A stretch of 64,000 nucleotides of DNA, from assembly GCA_016704485.1 (NCBI GenBank), contig JADJAA010000001.1, positions 1,612,001 through 1,676,000 on the forward strand. Reading direction: 5' to 3'. Positions 34,404-42,579 of the stretch are shown one piece after another (position 1 is the first letter of the stretch; each line of letters opens with the position of its first letter). Source of the stretch: Flavobacteriales bacterium (GTDB lineage: Bacteria; Bacteroidota; Bacteroidia; Flavobacteriales_F; PHOS-HE28). A model generated the notes under the pieces. The model ran no database searches. It was not told the origin of the DNA and saw only the letters and a list, made by a program, of their open reading frames with translations. A program made the position numbers and the translations under genes.

Positions 34404-34461
34404 GTGATGAGGATGCCTTAATTCAGCTGGACGCTGGATCATTTGATCTCTTCTCCCCTCG

Positions 34462-34469
34462 TACCTTTG
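34462..34469 (+). promoter_or_regulatory. -7 promoter box (TACCTTTG) for korAB
   Basis: An exact TAnnTTTG match, 10 bases before the korA ATG, with a TTTG at 34442-34445 as a possible -33 element (16-base spacing). Confidence 0.55.
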
Positions 34470-34479
34470 TGCCACTTTA

Positions 34480-36351
34480 ATGGATACTCCTGTTATTACG
34501 CGCTCCGTCGAAGAACGTAGCAATGTGGTCATCCTCTTTGCAGGGGATAGCGGCGATGGCATTCAGCTTACTGGTGCCCAGTTCACGGAAAGCAACGCTT
34601 TGTTCGGTAACGATGTAAGCACTTTCCCCAATTTTCCAGCTGAGATACGTGCACCACAAGGAACTCTTGCCGGTGTAAGTGGTTATCAACTGCACTTCGG
34701 CAGCGTGGAGCTTTTCACCCCGGGTGATCAGAGTGATGTGCTTGTGGTAATGAACTCCGCCGCACTGAAAGCGAATCTCGGTAAGCTTAAGAAAGGCGGT
34801 GTTATCATCGCGAATACAGATGGGTTCGATAAAAAGAACCTGCGCTTGGCAGGGTACCCGGATGATGCGGAGCCGCTTACGGATGGGTCGCTCCAGAACT
34901 ACCTCGTGCATACGGTCGACGTAACCAAGATGACGCGCAATGCGCTGGCCGACACGTCTCTTGGTATGAAAGAGAAGGATCGCTGCAAGAATATGTTCGT
35001 TCTCGGTTTCATCCATTGGATGTATAGCCGTGAATTGGGACATACCGAAGCGTTCCTCAACAAGAAGTTCGCTAAGAAACCGGATATTCTTGCGGCGAAT
35101 CTGAAAGTGCTTCTCACCGGATACAACTACGGTGATACCAGCGAGACATTCACCACACGCTACGAGGTGAAACCCGCGCCGATGCCTTCTGGCAACTACC
35201 GGAACATTACTGGTAATCAAGGAACTGCAATTGGCCTAACTGCCGCCGCACAGAAGGCCGGGCTTGATCTGTTCTACGGATCATACCCGATCACACCGGC
35301 GAGTGATATCCTCCATGAACTTTCACGCCACAAGCATTTTGGTGTACGGACATTTCAGGCCGAGGATGAGATCGCAGCGATCTGTTCCGCGATCGGTGCT
35401 AGTTACGGTGGAGCGATAGGTGCCACGGCGAGTAGCGGTCCGGGTATCGCATTGAAGACCGAAGCCATGGGCCTTGCGTTCATGTTGGAGCTTCCATTGG
35501 TGATCGTGAATGTGCAACGGGGTGGCCCAAGCACCGGGTTACCCACCAAGACCGAACAAGCGGACCTGTGGCAAGCCGTTTTTGGCAGGAATGGCGAAGC
35601 ACCCATTCCGGTCGTTGCCGCAAGCAGTCCCACGGATTGTTTCGAAATGGTCTACGAAGCTGTGCGCATTGCAGTTGAGCACATGACACCCGTGATCTTC
35701 TTGAGCGATGGTTATATCGCGAACGGTGCCGAACCGTGGAAATTCCCGCAAGCAAATGAGCTGAAGGCCATCAAACCTCCATTCGCGAAGCCACGAACGA
35801 ACGGTACCGTCAATGAACCATTCCTGCCCTATGAACGGGACAAGAAAGGTGTGCGACCATGGGCCATCCCAGGCATGAAGGGACTGCAACACCGCATAGG
35901 AGGTATTGAGAAAGAGAATGGGACAGGTAACATCAGTTACGATCCAGCCAACCATGAACTAATGGTAAAGTTGCGTGCTGAAAAAGTGCATCGCATTGTG
36001 GAGGACGTGCCTCCATTGGATCTTTCAAGTGGTGCCGAAAGCGGTGACCTGTTGATCTTGGGCTGGGGAAGTACGTATGGTGCGATCCGGACCGCCGTGA
36101 ACGAATTGACGGATGAAGGATATAGCGTTGGTCATTTGCACTTGCGTTATTTATTCCCATTCAGAAAAGAATTAGGTAATATCCTTAAGAAGTATAAGAC
36201 CGTGTTGATGCCCGAAATGAACAGTGGTCAATTGCGCCAAATGATACGGGCCGAATACTTGATCGATGCCAAAGGATTGAACAAGATCCAAGGAATGCCA
36301 TTTACATCAGCAGAGATACACAACGCTGCATTAGACCTTTTGAAAGCATGA
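34480..36351 (+). CDS. korA: 2-oxoglutarate (2-oxoacid):ferredoxin oxidoreductase, alpha subunit fused to gamma
   Basis: A 623-residue subunit in which the gamma domain (residues 1-190; LFAGDSGDGIQLTGAQF, FPAEIRAPQGT) is joined to the alpha pyrimidine-binding domain (from about 240; GNQGTAIGLTAAAQKAGLDLFYGSYPITPASDI). It works with the beta subunit to convert 2-oxoglutarate plus CoA to succinyl-CoA, reducing ferredoxin. The substrate preference is taken from the usual annotation of this Bacteroidota pair and not proved by sequence. It overlaps korB by 4 bases. Confidence 0.9.
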   Translation: MDTPVITRSVEERSNVVILFAGDSGDGIQLTGAQFTESNALFGNDVSTFPNFPAEIRAPQGTLAGVSGYQLHFGSVELFTPGDQSDVLVVMNSAALKANLGKLKKGGVIIANTDGFDKKNLRLAGYPDDAEPLTDGSLQNYLVHTVDVTKMTRNALADTSLGMKEKDRCKNMFVLGFIHWMYSRELGHTEAFLNKKFAKKPDILAANLKVLLTGYNYGDTSETFTTRYEVKPAPMPSGNYRNITGNQGTAIGLTAAAQKAGLDLFYGSYPITPASDILHELSRHKHFGVRTFQAEDEIAAICSAIGASYGGAIGATASSGPGIALKTEAMGLAFMLELPLVIVNVQRGGPSTGLPTKTEQADLWQAVFGRNGEAPIPVVAASSPTDCFEMVYEAVRIAVEHMTPVIFLSDGYIANGAEPWKFPQANELKAIKPPFAKPRTNGTVNEPFLPYERDKKGVRPWAIPGMKGLQHRIGGIEKENGTGNISYDPANHELMVKLRAEKVHRIVEDVPPLDLSSGAESGDLLILGWGSTYGAIRTAVNELTDEGYSVGHLHLRYLFPFRKELGNILKKYKTVLMPEMNSGQLRQMIRAEYLIDAKGLNKIQGMPFTSAEIHNAALDLLKA

Positions 36352-37385
36352 CCATAGCAAGTGATGTCGTTCTGGACAATGCCGCGCCAAGCGCAGGTTA
36401 TGCAAGTGATCAGGAAGTGCGCTGGTGCCCCGGGTGCGGTGACTACAGCATTCTGAAACAAGTGGAGACGGTGCTGAAGGATCAAGGAAAAGCGAAAGAG
36501 GATATTGTGTTCATCAGCGGTATCGGGTGCAGTTCGCGCTTTCCGTATTACTTGGATACGTATGGAATGCACAGCATCCACGGCCGTGCACCAGCCATTG
36601 TAAGCGGGCTGCGCGGTGTACGTCCGGATCTGAGCGTATGGATGATCACCGGAGATGGTGATTCACTGAGCATCGGTGGTAACCATTTGATCCACATGTT
36701 GCGTCGAAATGTTGATGTGAACGTTCTGCTCTTCAATAACGAGATCTACGGGTTGACCAAAGGACAGTACTCACCTACTTCACCTGAGGGTGCAGTAACA
36801 CGTAGCACACCTATGGGTAGTACGGATCATCCATTCAACCCATTGGCATTGTGTAAGGGTGCCGATGCCACGTTCATTGCGCGCAGTATGGATCGCGACC
36901 CGAAGCATTTACGTGAGATGTTGGTGCGTGCAGAGGCACATCGTGGTACCAGTTTGTTGGAGATCTACCAGAACTGCAACGTTTTCAATGATGGTGCATT
37001 CGAAGTGTTCACCGAGAAAAAGTCGAAGCCCGATAACACTATTTTCGTAGAACACGGTAAGCCGCTGATCTTTGCTGGTGGTACTAAAGGCATTAAGCTC
37101 GATGGTATGACACCCATTGCAGTTGATCTTTCGAACGGCGCATCCGCCGCCGACCTGTGGGTCCATGACGAACGCGATGGTTACAAGGCCAGTATACTCG
37201 TTCGCATTTTCGAGGATCCAAGAAAGGAGGGAGCTTTACCACGTCCGTTCGGTGTGTTCTACGTGAACGATCGCGCAACCAACGAGACAAAGCTCAATGC
37301 ACAATTAGCCTTGGCAAAAGAGAAGAAGGGTGTAGGCGATCTCGATGCGTTGTTGCGTGGTGAGCACATGTGGAGTATCAAGTGA
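36348..37385 (+). CDS. korB: 2-oxoglutarate (2-oxoacid):ferredoxin oxidoreductase, beta subunit
   Basis: A 345-residue beta subunit with the thiamine diphosphate and iron-sulfur features: RWCPGCGDYSILKQVE, SGIGCSSRFPYYL, MHSIHGRAPAIVSGL, ITGDGDSLSIGG with the ThDP GDG motif, and VLLFNNEIYGLTKGQYSPTS. It forms the active site with KorA and passes electrons to ferredoxin. Coupled to korA by an ATGA overlap. No ferredoxin gene is adjacent. Confidence 0.92.
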   Translation: MTIASDVVLDNAAPSAGYASDQEVRWCPGCGDYSILKQVETVLKDQGKAKEDIVFISGIGCSSRFPYYLDTYGMHSIHGRAPAIVSGLRGVRPDLSVWMITGDGDSLSIGGNHLIHMLRRNVDVNVLLFNNEIYGLTKGQYSPTSPEGAVTRSTPMGSTDHPFNPLALCKGADATFIARSMDRDPKHLREMLVRAEAHRGTSLLEIYQNCNVFNDGAFEVFTEKKSKPDNTIFVEHGKPLIFAGGTKGIKLDGMTPIAVDLSNGASAADLWVHDERDGYKASILVRIFEDPRKEGALPRPFGVFYVNDRATNETKLNAQLALAKEKKGVGDLDALLRGEHMWSIK

Positions 37386-37576
37386 TCAAGGTGTTCGTAG
37401 ATGACGAACTGATAAGTTCATCATCTGTACATTTTGCATGAATACGATCCGCCATTCAACTTTCCGGGATATATTTCAACATGTTCTTCAGCTCGTGCAA
37501 AGCCTTTTCTACGCATCCTTAGCTGCTCACTTTGCTAATTTTACATGCTTCAATGTACCGTTCGGCAATAACTGGA

Positions 37577-38596
37577 ATGAAACGGAGACTGCACTTTCCG
37601 AAATATGTGTTGTTGTTCACGCTTGTCGCGTCAGGGCCGGTTTTCGGACAGTCCTTCGATCTTTAACAATTTGAACAGGTCTTCCGGCCAAGGCTAAGAT
37701 TTGATGGTCGATGGCTGCCACGGACGGGAGTGAACACCCCACACACCCGATTGGAGGATCGATCAGGAGCAGCAACTTTAACGTTCCCGATCGCGCGGAC
37801 ATTCAATGCAAATGTGCAACTGGATCTTACTTCGGATAGTTGGAAGGAGCTGCTTTTGAGTGGTGTCCGTGTGCGCGCTTCGCAAGTGATGGGTAGCCTG
37901 AAATACGGGTATCGCGAAATTTCCATTACCGATAATACCGTTGGTCTGCAACCGGACCCTCGGTCATTGCACACGGCATCTGCGGGGTTGCTGGGGATCA
38001 GTCTCACGAAGAAGTTCCGCATTCTGTTCTGGAATGTGAACGTGAACATCAGCGAAGAGAATGAAACGCTGAACGACCCTGCGATCCGTTTCAGTGGGTT
38101 GATCGGAAAAATGAAGGTGAAAGGGTTGCACCGTCAATTCTACTACGGTCTTGTGCTGGTCCATAGCGATGGACTGACCTTGCCATTGCCATTCATTGGT
38201 GGGCAAACGAGGTTGGCAAAAAAGCTGTACTTCAATTATACGTTGCCAGTACAGATCGCCATTCTCTATAGACCGAATGCAGGTACACTATTTCAAGCAG
38301 GCGTTGGTGTGGATGCATGGCGCAGCGGCGTATCCAGTGCTCCGTATGTACAGGACCAACGAACTAATTTGAATTATCAAGCGGTTCGTGGCTTTATCAA
38401 TGGAAGGACGAAGTTGAACAGAACGTTCGTACTGCGCGGTGAAGTGGGGTATGCGTTCCATGATCTGCGCTGGACCGTTCCTCAGGGCGAAGTTGTACGG
38501 ACCACTATCGAACCCGGTATTACCGCAACAATTGGACTCAACATCCTCTTCGGACAGAGTGTAGTGGAGCAGATCTTGAACGACGTGCTTCACTGA
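37577..38596 (+). pseudogene. DUF6268-like outer-membrane protein gene with in-frame TAA after the signal peptide
   Basis: From ATG 37577 the frame encodes a convincing signal peptide (Lys/Arg start, hydrophobic core, VFGQ cleavage-like end), reaches SFDL and then meets TAA at 37664-37666 (codon 30). The same frame then continues without a break as QFEQVFRPRLRFDGRWLP and onward to 38596, an outer-membrane beta-barrel of the DUF6268 type. Both halves are in one frame, so a single base change explains the break. Restarting at the GTG at 37730 would give 288 residues without signal peptide, which could not be exported. It ends flush against the convergent nadE. Confidence 0.75.
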
Positions 38597-39391
38597 TCAG
38601 TTCTTCAATTCCAGCGGGATCTCACACACCGGGATCGGATCCATTTTGTGCAGATTGGCGCGGTGACGTTTTTTATAAATGTCCATAACGACGCGCTCGC
38701 GCTCGCTAAGTTCTGATAGGTCGCTGTTACCGCTTTCCACGTGTTCCATAGCCAACTCCAGCTCCGGGTAACTCGCACCGATCTGATCCGCATCCGTACG
38801 GTCATCACCGAATAAACCGTCTGTTGGCGCCGCTTTTTGCACACTTTCAACGATACCCAATGCGCGTGCTACTGTATAGATCTCTGTCTTGTTCAGGTCG
38901 GCAATTGGACTAAGGTCCACACCGCCATCGCCGTATTTGGTAAAGAACCCAACACCGAAGTCTTCTACTTTGTTTCCTGTGCCTGCGACGAGATATCCGT
39001 GTAGGCCCGCCAAGTAGTACAAGGTGGTCATACGTAACCGCGCACGCGTATTGGCCAAGGCGAGTTGAACAGCATCATCGTTCTCCGACTTAGGTAACGC
39101 TAGCGCAATTGTGTCGAAGGTTGGTGTGAGATCCACGATCTGCGAGCTTACCAAGGGAAACTGTTTTTTTAAAGCTACAATATGCTCTTGGCCACGTGAA
39201 ACTTGTGATGCCGCTTGATGGATCGGCATTTCCACACATAGAACAGGGAACCCGGTCCGTGCGCACAGCGCACTGGTAACAGCGCTATCAATACCACCGC
39301 TGATCCCGATCACGAATCCTTTTTGGTGAGCGTTGGTACAATATTCCTTCAGCCAACCAACGATATGGGCTATTACCTTTTGGGTTTCCAT
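38597..39391 (-). CDS. nadE: NAD synthetase
   Basis: A 264-residue NadE of the short, ammonia-dependent type, without a glutaminase domain. The PP-loop SGGIDSAV is at about 30-37. LVAGTGNKVEDFGVGFFTKYGDGGVDLSPIADLNKTEIY is the synthetase core, and APTDGLF with the DADQIGASYPELE region follow. It amidates deamido-NAD with ATP and ammonia, and so feeds the NadK reaction. Convergent, with no spacer, to the broken DUF6268 gene. A terminator of the preceding gene lies just before its start. Confidence 0.94.
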   Translation of the reverse strand: METQKVIAHIVGWLKEYCTNAHQKGFVIGISGGIDSAVTSALCARTGFPVLCVEMPIHQAASQVSRGQEHIVALKKQFPLVSSQIVDLTPTFDTIALALPKSENDDAVQLALANTRARLRMTTLYYLAGLHGYLVAGTGNKVEDFGVGFFTKYGDGGVDLSPIADLNKTEIYTVARALGIVESVQKAAPTDGLFGDDRTDADQIGASYPELELAMEHVESGNSDLSELSERERVVMDIYKKRHRANLHKMDPIPVCEIPLELKN

Positions 39392-39405
39392 CGGTACAAA
39401 AATGC

Positions 39406-39439
39406 GAAGCCCCGTTCAATTACGTTTGAACGGGGCTTC
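39406..39439 (-). terminator. Rho-independent terminator after the PorT-like gene
   Basis: A perfect 14-bp stem (GAAGCCCCGTTCAA with its complement, 6-base loop). On the minus strand it is followed by GCATTTTTG. It lies 17 bases after the PorT-like stop and before nadE on the same strand, so nadE needs its own promoter. Confidence 0.85.
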
Positions 39440-39456
39440 ATTACTATGTTCCAAGC

Positions 39457-40179
39457 TTAGAAGTAAACACCAAGCGATAGCTCGAAATAATCAGCGTATG
39501 TTTTGGCCTTATACAAGAGCGTAGTATCATCCGTATTGAAGGTGCCTTTCTTGAACAATGTAGTGAACGAACTGTGGTACGCAATACCGATCAACATGCT
39601 GGTACTACCAGAGAAGTTATACTCCGCACCTCCGCCTATCTGGAACCCGAGTTTTACGGGATTCACCTCGTCCTTTACATCGTCTTCATCAACGGTTGCG
39701 GTAGTTGAAACATTATTGGTAGTGGTTACGGTCTCAATATCCTGTTTGGCGCGGAGGTTAACGCCAGCGTCGAAACCAAGTTGACCGAAATAACGCATGT
39801 AGCCGATCTCATTGGTCATTAATTTAAGGGCCAATGGGATCTCGATATAACGGAGACGGGTTTTTTGAATACTTCTAACCGATGTAACAACACTGCTAGA
39901 GTCTACTTCATATGATGTCTCCGTCTTTCCACCAATGTTCAACAACGTCAGACCCGTAGCAAACCGATAATTTCCGTTCGCACCGAATGGGAACTCAGCC
40001 ATCAGGCCGAAGCTGTAGCCGATCAAGCTACCATCGCTTTCCAATCCTTTGGTATCCGTGCGGATCCAAGCCATGTTGGGCGATACTTTTATGCCCAAGC
40101 GCACGCTGTTATCGCTTTGTGCGTTAAGGGTTGTTGCGCCGATCAATGTCACGGCGAGAATGGCGAATGCCTTCTTCAT
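39457..40179 (-). CDS. PorT-family outer-membrane beta-barrel protein
   Basis: A 240-residue protein with a signal peptide (MKKAFAILAVTLIGATTLNAQ) and an eight-strand-type barrel: GIKVSPNMAWI, GYSFGLMAEFPF, RLRYIEIPLALKLMTNEIGYMRYFGQLGFDAGVNL, and a closing FELSLGVYF. PorT-like barrels sit in the outer membrane; true PorT is needed for T9SS, but this wide family has many members of unknown role. An acidic insert (DEDDVKDE) lies in one loop. Divergent from gldB with only 21 bases between start codons. Confidence 0.8.
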   Translation of the reverse strand: MKKAFAILAVTLIGATTLNAQSDNSVRLGIKVSPNMAWIRTDTKGLESDGSLIGYSFGLMAEFPFGANGNYRFATGLTLLNIGGKTETSYEVDSSSVVTSVRSIQKTRLRYIEIPLALKLMTNEIGYMRYFGQLGFDAGVNLRAKQDIETVTTTNNVSTTATVDEDDVKDEVNPVKLGFQIGGGAEYNFSGSTSMLIGIAYHSSFTTLFKKGTFNTDDTTLLYKAKTYADYFELSLGVYF

Positions 40180-40186
40180 AGTTTTG
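40179..40186 (+). promoter_or_regulatory. -7 promoter box (TAGTTTTG) for gldB
   Basis: An exact TAnnTTTG match, 14 bases before the gldB ATG, and overlapping the first base of the divergent PorT-like start codon. Confidence 0.5.
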
Positions 40187-40200
40187 GGGTCGTTTTACGA

Positions 40201-41250
40201 ATGGACAAAGGTAACGTGTTGCGCGCAAGATCGAACAAGCTGGGTTTGCTCCTCGTTTCGTACTCCCTTATCGGTATATGGACGAGCTGTACCGAAAATG
40301 GTCACAGGACAGTGGACCCTATTGCTTTGGAACAAAACCTGACCATAGGGCGGTTGGACCAACGGCTTTTCAATGCACCTTTGGAAAGTCTGCCGAGTGT
40401 GAACGCAGGTCTATCTGCGGAATATGGAACGTTCTATCGGATCTACATCGAAGATATCCTGCAAGGTGCTGCGTTGAACGACCCGCGTTTGCCGATGGTC
40501 CTTGCCGATTTTATCAGTGATCCCGATTGGAGTGCAGCGCAACAAGCGGTGGATAGTGTACTTGGTGACCTAGAGCCTCAGCGCCTACAATTCCAGGATG
40601 CATTCGGAAGGTTGAAAACCTTGTTCCCTGATAGCCTTACACCAAGGGTGATCGCATTCAATTCGGGTTTCAACTTTGGCATTTTTCCGACGGATAGTGT
40701 TCTCGGCGTGGGAGTGGAATGGTTCATTGGCAGCAATAGCCCTGTGATCGGTCTGCTGGCTCCTGACGCATTTCCACAGTTCATGAAAGACCGGATGGTG
40801 CCTGAAATGTTAGTGCCAAGTGCCTTGAAAGGGTGGTTGTTGGTACACTACACAAAAGACATAAGAGGGGAGGACCTATTGACCAATTTAGTGGAGACCG
40901 GAAAGGTGATGGCGATCCTCGATGTACTGCTTCCGTATACCCACCCTGACCTCAAATTCGCATTCACTAAAGAACAACTCGCATGGTGCGAAGCAAATGA
41001 ATTCGAGATCTGGAAGAACTTGGTGAGCGATGAAAAACTCTTCAGTAAGCAAGCCGATGACATCGGTAGAATGTTGAATGATGGTCCGTTCACGAACGGT
41101 CTACCGCGTGAAAGCCCAGGACATATCGGTGAATGGATCGGCTATCGGATGGTTACGGCTTACCTCAGTGAGAATCCGGATGTGTCGTTCGCGCAATTGA
41201 TCGCCATCGAAGATCCAAAAGTGATCCTTAAGGCCTATAAACCGAAGTAG
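40201..41250 (+). CDS. gldB: Gliding motility lipoprotein GldB
   Basis: A 349-residue lipoprotein from ATG 40201, chosen because it gives a lipoprotein signal with Cys 30 (IWTSC). The body has the GldB pattern: FYRIYIEDILQGAALND, RVIAFNSGFNFGIFPTDSVLGVGVEWFIGSN, and HIGEWIGYRMVTAYLSENP near the end, which also recalls DUF2268-like proteases. GldB is required for gliding and T9SS function in Flavobacterium and is anchored in the envelope. gldC follows after 208 bases, the usual gldB-gldC order. Confidence 0.9.
   Translation: MDKGNVLRARSNKLGLLLVSYSLIGIWTSCTENGHRTVDPIALEQNLTIGRLDQRLFNAPLESLPSVNAGLSAEYGTFYRIYIEDILQGAALNDPRLPMVLADFISDPDWSAAQQAVDSVLGDLEPQRLQFQDAFGRLKTLFPDSLTPRVIAFNSGFNFGIFPTDSVLGVGVEWFIGSNSPVIGLLAPDAFPQFMKDRMVPEMLVPSALKGWLLVHYTKDIRGEDLLTNLVETGKVMAILDVLLPYTHPDLKFAFTKEQLAWCEANEFEIWKNLVSDEKLFSKQADDIGRMLNDGPFTNGLPRESPGHIGEWIGYRMVTAYLSENPDVSFAQLIAIEDPKVILKAYKPK
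40206..40213 (-). promoter_or_regulatory. -7 promoter box (TACCTTTG) for the PorT-like gene, inside gldB
   Basis: Minus-strand TACCTTTG, an exact TAnnTTTG match, 26 bases before the PorT-like ATG. It lies within codons 2-5 of gldB, so the two promoters interleave. Confidence 0.5.
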
Positions 41251-41290
41251 GAAAAGAAGACTCAAGTTACACCAGTGGGCAGTTTGCAAT

Positions 41291-41432
41291 GGCAGTTAGC
41301 AGTTCCTTCGTTTTCGCATTGCCAGAATGTGTGCTTCGGGTAGTAAGTGACAATTCCCAAGTCAAGTCGCAATTAGCCATGTAGGCGCTAAATTCAAAAT
41401 TCTTCATTCTTCATTCTAAATTCTACATTCTC
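41291..41432 (+). repeat. Dispersed repeat copy C and ATTC-rich tract before gldC
   Basis: GGCAGTTAGCAGTTCC at 41291-41306 matches copies A and B, with a more divergent tail (TTTTCGCATTGCC). At 41390-41432 follows a tract of ATTC/TTCATTC/AAATTC words. Together they fill the gldB-gldC gap. Confidence 0.55.
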
Positions 41433-41444
41433 TTTACTGAGCCC

Positions 41445-41452
41445 GAACTTTG
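41445..41452 (+). promoter_or_regulatory. -7-like box (GAACTTTG) before gldC
   Basis: GAACTTTG, one base from TAnnTTTG, with six bases before the ATG at 41459. A TTG at 41450 lies inside it and is not the start. Confidence 0.35.
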
Positions 41453-41458
41453 CCACCC

Positions 41459-41788
41459 ATGAAAAGATCCGAGATCAAACTTTCCGTACAACTCGACGAG
41501 AACAACGTGCCCGAACGCATCGATTGGGAAGCCGAGGACAATGGCGAAAAAAGCCAGAGCAAAGCAGTGCTCCTATCCCTTTGGGACGATAAGGAGAAGA
41601 ACACCTTGCGCATCGATCTCTGGACCAAGGAAATGTCCGTTGAGGAAATGAAAGCGTTCTTCCACCAGAACATTCTCACCATGGCGGATACGTTCGAACG
41701 TGCGACCAACGAAAGCAAAATGGCGGAACAAATGCGCGACTTCGGAGCGTATTTCGCGGAGCATATGTTGCCGGAGTTGAAGGCTTAG
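41459..41788 (+). CDS. gldC: Gliding motility protein GldC
   Basis: A 109-residue cytoplasmic protein: SEIKLSVQLDENNVPERIDWEAED, then AVLLSLWDDKEKNTLRIDLWTKEMSVEEMKAFFHQNI, matching GldC throughout its small length. GldC helps gliding in Flavobacterium, being useful rather than essential, with an unclear mechanism. It lies after gldB, and a large hairpin separates it from the convergent engB. Confidence 0.9.
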   Translation: MKRSEIKLSVQLDENNVPERIDWEAEDNGEKSQSKAVLLSLWDDKEKNTLRIDLWTKEMSVEEMKAFFHQNILTMADTFERATNESKMAEQMRDFGAYFAEHMLPELKA

Positions 41789-41791
41789 GTC

Positions 41792-41898
41792 AGTTGGCAG
41801 TTATCAGTAGGCAGTGGGCAATTTGCAAACTGCTAGTGCCCACTGCTCTTGCTGACTGCCCACTGCTCTTGCTGACTGCAAACTGAAAACTGCCAACT
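41792..41898. repeat. Large inverted repeat with 20-bp tandem duplication between gldC and engB
   Basis: AGTTGGCAGTTATCAGT at 41792-41808 is complementary to 41882-41898 in 16 of 17 positions. Between them a 20-bp unit starting TGCCCACTG occurs twice in exact tandem (41837-41856, 41857-41876). The words match the GGCAGTTAGCAGT repeat family. It lies between the convergent stops and probably acts as a two-way transcription barrier. Confidence 0.75.
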
Positions 41899-41900
41899 TG

Positions 41901-42527
41901 CTACTCCGTAGCCCCCCAGCCCTTATTCACTTCTTCAATAAATCCCAATAATTCGTCCCGGCCCACTGACTTTTCTGAACTGGTCTCGAAGATGGTCGGC
42001 AGGGTTTCCCAGGACTTCTTCAATTCGCGTTTGAGCTTGGCTACGTTTGCCTGAACCTGTGGCTGACCGAGCTTATCGGTTTTCGTGAAAACGATTGCGA
42101 ACGGGATCTCCGTTTCTCCTAACCACTGTATCATTTCAAGGTCGTTCTTCTGCGGTTCAAGTCTGCTGTCGACGAGAACGAACGTGCATTGTAGATTCTC
42201 TCTGCGGCGCAGGTAATTGCGGATCATGCTTTCCCAAGCGCTGCGTTCTGTCTTGCTCACTTTCGCAAAGCCGTAGCCGGGTAGGTCCGCGAGCATCCAT
42301 TGGCGATCGCTTTTCAGCGTGCCGTCCACTCTGAAGTGTTCTACATTCCGCGTGCGGCCCGGAGTGTTACTTACTCGTGCTAATTTGTTGATATGGCAGA
42401 GCATGTTGATCAACGAGCTCTTCCCAACATTGCTTCTTCCAATGAACGCATACTCCGGCAATGTGGCTTTGGGCCAATGCTCCGGAGCACGACCGCTGCC
42501 CAAATGTTCTGCGACCAAGGCTTTCAT
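41901..42527 (-). CDS. engB: Ribosome biogenesis GTPase EngB (YihA/YsxC)
   Basis: A 208-residue small GTPase with all G motifs: GRSNVGKSS at 30-38, SNTPGRTRNVEHF, DLPGYG, TKTD and the SSEKSVG end motif. It helps assemble the large ribosomal subunit. It lies 52 bases after the hydrolase gene on the same strand. The engB/gldC/gldB/nadE neighbourhood next to mraZ is familiar in Flavobacteriia. Confidence 0.95.
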   Translation of the reverse strand: MKALVAEHLGSGRAPEHWPKATLPEYAFIGRSNVGKSSLINMLCHINKLARVSNTPGRTRNVEHFRVDGTLKSDRQWMLADLPGYGFAKVSKTERSAWESMIRNYLRRRENLQCTFVLVDSRLEPQKNDLEMIQWLGETEIPFAIVFTKTDKLGQPQVQANVAKLKRELKKSWETLPTIFETSSEKSVGRDELLGFIEEVNKGWGATE

Positions 42528-42579
42528 TTCAATGGACTGACAGTGAATACCGATAAGGTTGTTATATGACCCAGATCGA

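Noticed and set aside
37438..37674. 78-codon frame after korB
   Set aside because: It overlaps, in another frame, the signal peptide of the DUF6268 gene, which is far more convincing.
41837..41876. Two exact 20-bp repeats as a CRISPR remnant
   Set aside because: Units are directly adjacent without spacers and no cas gene is near.
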